DNA of 64,000 bases from Volvox africanus (taxonomy: Eukaryota; Chlorophyta; Chlorophyceae; Chlamydomonadales; Volvocaceae). Under the pieces are notes generated by a model. It ran no database searches. It saw only the letters and a list, made by a program, of their open reading frames with translations, and was not told the DNA's origin. A program made the position numbers and the translations under genes. Within the stretch, counting starts at the first letter, position 1, and each line of letters begins with the position of its first letter. The DNA is taken from contig BSDZ01000010.1 in the NCBI GenBank assembly GCA_030268105.1, forward strand, positions 534,001 through 598,000. The letters are read 5' to 3'. Positions 60,707 to 64,000 of this stretch are shown here, one piece after another.

Positions 60707-63700
60707 GTGGTGGCGGGGCGGACACTGGGTTCAGGGTACTTGACATGGGAGAGAAATGAGCATGCTTTGGCCAGTCATCAAAGACCGTGGATGGCGCCGG
60801 TGCCCTTAGGAATGGAAGTTCTTATGATGAAGTAGCTTTTCTGATTGCGGCAGTGGTGTTCATGACGATGCAATTTCAGTGATATTCCTTGACAATTACC
60901 GGTGTCGACGGCATTGGGGCATTCCTGGTGATGCTGATGATGAGATATTGGTAAGTGATGGGAGTACTGCTAGCACGTATGGCCAGGTGGGATGTCTGCT
61001 GTGTACAAGCTTTATGCATGATGAGAGGTTTTTGATCCTTAGGGCAAGACCCGGATAGCTCGGTACGCAGCCAAGGTTTTCACGGCTGCTCGGCGCTTCC
61101 CGCTCACCCGTTTCAAGCTGCGTTTCCCGCTCTCGGCACAGGTTTATGTCCGGTCCAGCAGCGCCGCCGCGGATGTGACCCCCGCGGGTGTGGGTGCTGG
61201 TACCTCAGCGGCCCAGCAGCAGCAGTCCCAGGAAGAGGTCTTCATTGCAGACGGCTCTGCTGGAACCACTACAAGCGGTGCTGGCGCCGGAGCTCGGGTG
61301 GGCTCGGGCCCGGGCGCAATGCTGCGATACTACTTCCACATTGGATCGGTGGACTCGTTTGAGCGCAAGTTAGATGAGGCGCAGCGGGAGCTGGGCATTC
61401 CGCCATCGCAGATGGTGCCTGTGAAGTGGGTCGGGGGATGTGTGGGGCTCGTGGGCCCCGCTCATGGCGCGAACTGGGTGGGAGTTAAGGTTGTTTGTGA
61501 GGGATTGGGGGTTAGCGTGGCGTTACCGAGACGTGCTTCTGTCATTTGAAAAGGGGGAAACGCGACGTGCCTGTGTCGGTGGAGGGAGGGGGTTTTCTTG
61601 GCTGTTGGGTGGAGATGGAGCAAGGGATGCACAACTCCGACATACACGCGAAATGGCCGAACGTGTGGGAGGACGCTGAAGAGCGACGCGTTCCGGATCT
61701 GCGTGGGAATGACGGGGGGTTTGGAGGCTGCGTACTGGATGATGAAAAGGAGTTGATGAATGTGCGTAGAGGCAACAACATTGAGGTTACAAAGGAGGGA
61801 TTGGGGTCTGAATCCGCCTATTTTCCTCAGCGGCAGTTTTGCCGAGCAAGAACAGAAGGCGCTGTAGACGGGGTCGTTTGTGAAGATAACCATCCCATCA
61901 CTCGCACCTTCCCATAACCCAAGACCCTCCCCCTCTGTCAGCTTTCAGTAATAGCTAGGCGCCCGTGGGCTTCTCGTGTGACCGGTTCTGTTGCTTATGC
62001 ATTCTGGTCCCCCCTCGCCCAGTTGGTTAGGTTGTACTTCTCGCAGCGTCTTACAGCAGTCCCAGGCTTTTCCCTGGCTCTATGCGTCTTAACTGTTCCA
62101 TCGAGTCTCTGTTTCTATATCTTGTTGCGTTGCGGTACATTTAAGTCACCCTCCCTCCCTCCCTACTTCCCTCCATCGGATCTACAACTGTTTTCATTAC
62201 CTATCTGATTGTACTTCCTATAGCATTGCACATTTACGTCTTCCTCTCCCTCCCCTCCCCCCGCCGTGCCCCGCTCCCTCTAGGTACGTGGACGAGGTCA
62301 GCCTGGTGAACGTGCTCCTTGAGGTGGCCCCCACCCTGCTGCTGATGGGTGCCACCTACTGGCTCATCAGTCGCCAGATGCGGCAGATGACTGGCATGGG
62401 AGGACTAGGCCGCGGCGGACTGGGGGGACGCAATGGCAGGGGCGGCATGGGCGGCGCGGGAGGCTTCTTCGGCATGGTGAGGCCGAGGATCGCATGCGGG
62501 GAGGGTGGGGCGGCAGGGAGCGAGGGAGGCAGGCGGACCTCCATGTAAGGGAATGATGCATCCGGTGGAAGTTTTCGTATCTCTAGTATGTATAGTACGA
62601 TGCTGATCCCGGAGGCTGGTGCGGATCCTGGGGCGCCAGTGGGGCCGGAAGGGGGGCCAACGCACGGAGGCAAAACAAAGGCAGGATTATTAAGAAGTCC
62701 AGTCGAAGCTGGAATGTGTCAAAACCGTATTATGATTATTGGAGAACGCGTGGTCGGTGGCCCTTGAGGAGGACGCTGGTGGGTGGGAGGGGGCATATTC
62801 GGGCGGAGCATCTGGCCTTTGCGCATCTGGCCTTACGAGGAGATATTTGCAGTTTCATTGAGACAGGTAGCTGATAACTGCAGCGGCTTATAAGCACGGT
62901 CCTGCTCCTCTAAACACAATTAAACTATGACCGCACATCTCTCTAAAGACTGTGGTGGTGGTGGTGATTGTGTTAGTTTAGTCCTCTGGTAAAGAGCTTT
63001 GTAGAAGCTCCCATCTCCCCACCCACCCCCATTCCACTTTCCTTACTTTGGACGACGTCGGCCATCATTCGACCCTCACGGTTAGTCTTCCCTTCTTCAG
63101 TATCAGCACCAGGATTCGTTTTATCCGACTTCCCCAACCCCCCTTGTTAACCCCACCTCATGCCCACATCTTCAGTCGAAGGCCAACGTATCCTTTATGG
63201 ACAAGTCAAAGGAGCGTATTGTGTTCAGGGACGTGGCGGGCTGCGATGAAGCCAAAACCGAGATTATGGAGTTCGTAGACTTTTTGAAGAATCCGAAGAA
63301 GTACATCGACCTGGGAGCGAAAATTCCGAAGGGCGCGCTGCTCGTGAGTTGTGCGCACGGGGATCCAGTAAAGGGCATGCTAGGACAGGGACGGGGAAGA
63401 AGAGGACAACCAGATGGTGACGAGTATATGTGCCAACAGGCGCAGGCGCAGGTATGGATGGAGGGGGTGTATTGTGTAATGCGTATGTGGCAATTCTTGC
63501 GCACAGTATGTGTCAGTTGCAAGATATGGACAGGTTCGGATGTGGCTTTTAGGATACGTTTTAAGACGGTTATGTCGAGTCTGTCTGAGAGGCGGTTATT
63601 TCGAGTTAGGTCCGCCAAGGTGAGGGCAGCTATTCTCTCACCGAGCGTTGAAGTTGAGGCATGGATATATACCTTTCCAAGAGGTTGGATATGTGTTCGT

Positions 63701-64000
63701 GTCCCGTCCCTAACCCACACACATCCGCGTCCATGGCAGGTTGGCCCCCCTGGCACGGGCAAAACACTGCTGGCTAAGGCCACGGCCGGCGAAGCGGGAG
63801 TGCCCTTCCTTTCCATTTCTGGCAGCGACTTCATGGAGATGTTCGTCGGGGTGGGGCCCGCCCGAGTACGGGACCTGTTCGCGCAGGTGGGTGCAGCGAG
63901 ACTGGACAGATCTGTGCTCATCGGGGAGGAAAGAGTGTAGGGCTTGTTTGTTTGTCGGGGAGAGGGAGCGGTATGTGTATGCGTGGTTCCTTCGTTGACA
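60707..64000 (+). repeat. Tandem duplication unit 3 (cut by window end)
   Basis: First 3,294 bp of a third unit. It carries T at 62448 (as unit 1) and G at 63975 (as unit 2), so it is not a plain copy of either. Confidence 0.97.
61142..63886 (+). pseudogene. FtsH m-AAA protease, unit 3 copy, exons 5-8 in window
   Basis: Exons 61142-61425, 62284-62476, 63176-63343 and 63740-63886 match exons 5-8 of the complete gene and end after Walker A GPPGTGKT. Exons 1-4 are missing as in unit 2. The rest lies beyond the window. Confidence 0.88.

Noticed and set aside
1..64000. CRISPR arrays, bacterial operons, tRNA or rRNA genes
   Set aside because: Introns, telomere-like repeats and LTR elements show a eukaryotic nuclear region. 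No regular spacer array and no cloverleaf or rRNA sequence was recognised by eye. A tRNAscan run was not possible.

Overview
This is nuclear DNA from a eukaryote, most likely a chlorophyte green alga of the Chlamydomonadales type. The genes have many short GT-AG introns. The interstitial telomere-like repeats read CCCTAAAA/CCCTAAA. TGTAA, the green-algal poly(A) signal, lies beyond the stop codons. One gene joins a bulb-lectin fold to a long Ser-Pro-rich (extensin/pherophorin-like) tract, and the repeats are chromodomain Ty3/gypsy, Ty1/copia and DIRS-like retroelements. The organism assignment is inference. Splice sites were read by eye and checked by reading-frame continuity.

Positions 1-31,000 are a retrotransposon graveyard. 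From left to right: a partial inverted LTR (1-566); AT-rich microsatellites; a B-lectin exon on the minus strand (1593-1789); two truncated chromoviral gypsy copies arranged pol-LTR-pol-LTR (2325-8623); telomere-like repeats; a lectin plus Ser-Pro-rich gene fragment (9122-10006); more telomere-like repeats and unassigned DNA; LTR fragments and a decayed minus-strand gypsy element with gag, PR, RT, RNase H and part of IN (12,870-18,382). Next come a copia remnant (18,383 to about 21,000), a possible SNF2-helicase fragment, a minus-strand gypsy element split by a solo LTR with a GCCTT target duplication (22,304-27,118), a gag-less plus-strand gypsy fragment (27,119-28,860) and a DIRS-like RNase H remnant (29,881-30,500).

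Positions 31,192-64,000 hold host genes. A complete 17-exon gene (31,192-39,486, about 905 aa) encodes a mitochondrial m-AAA protease of the FtsH3/FtsH10/AFG3 group. Converging on it from the minus strand is the gene for topoisomerase VI subunit B (TOP6B; 11 exons visible, 40,698-45,696). A direct tandem repeat of exactly 14,103 bp starts inside FtsH intron 4 (32,501) and ends upstream of the visible TOP6B exons (46,603). It is followed by a second unit (46,604-60,706) and a third cut by the window end (60,707-64,000), with only a few base differences. Each breakpoint lies in one gene of the pair. The left-most FtsH copy is therefore the only one with its presequence and first membrane helix, and both visible TOP6B copies lack the GHKL ATPase exons. 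An intact TOP6B would be expected at the right end of the array, outside the window.

I did not find a new multi-gene biological system. The most notable things are the tandem array that truncates both members of a convergent essential-gene pair, the lectin gene whose two compatible half-exons lie 7.3 kb apart on opposite strands, and the conserved hairpins and C-to-T nonsense changes in the retrotransposons.
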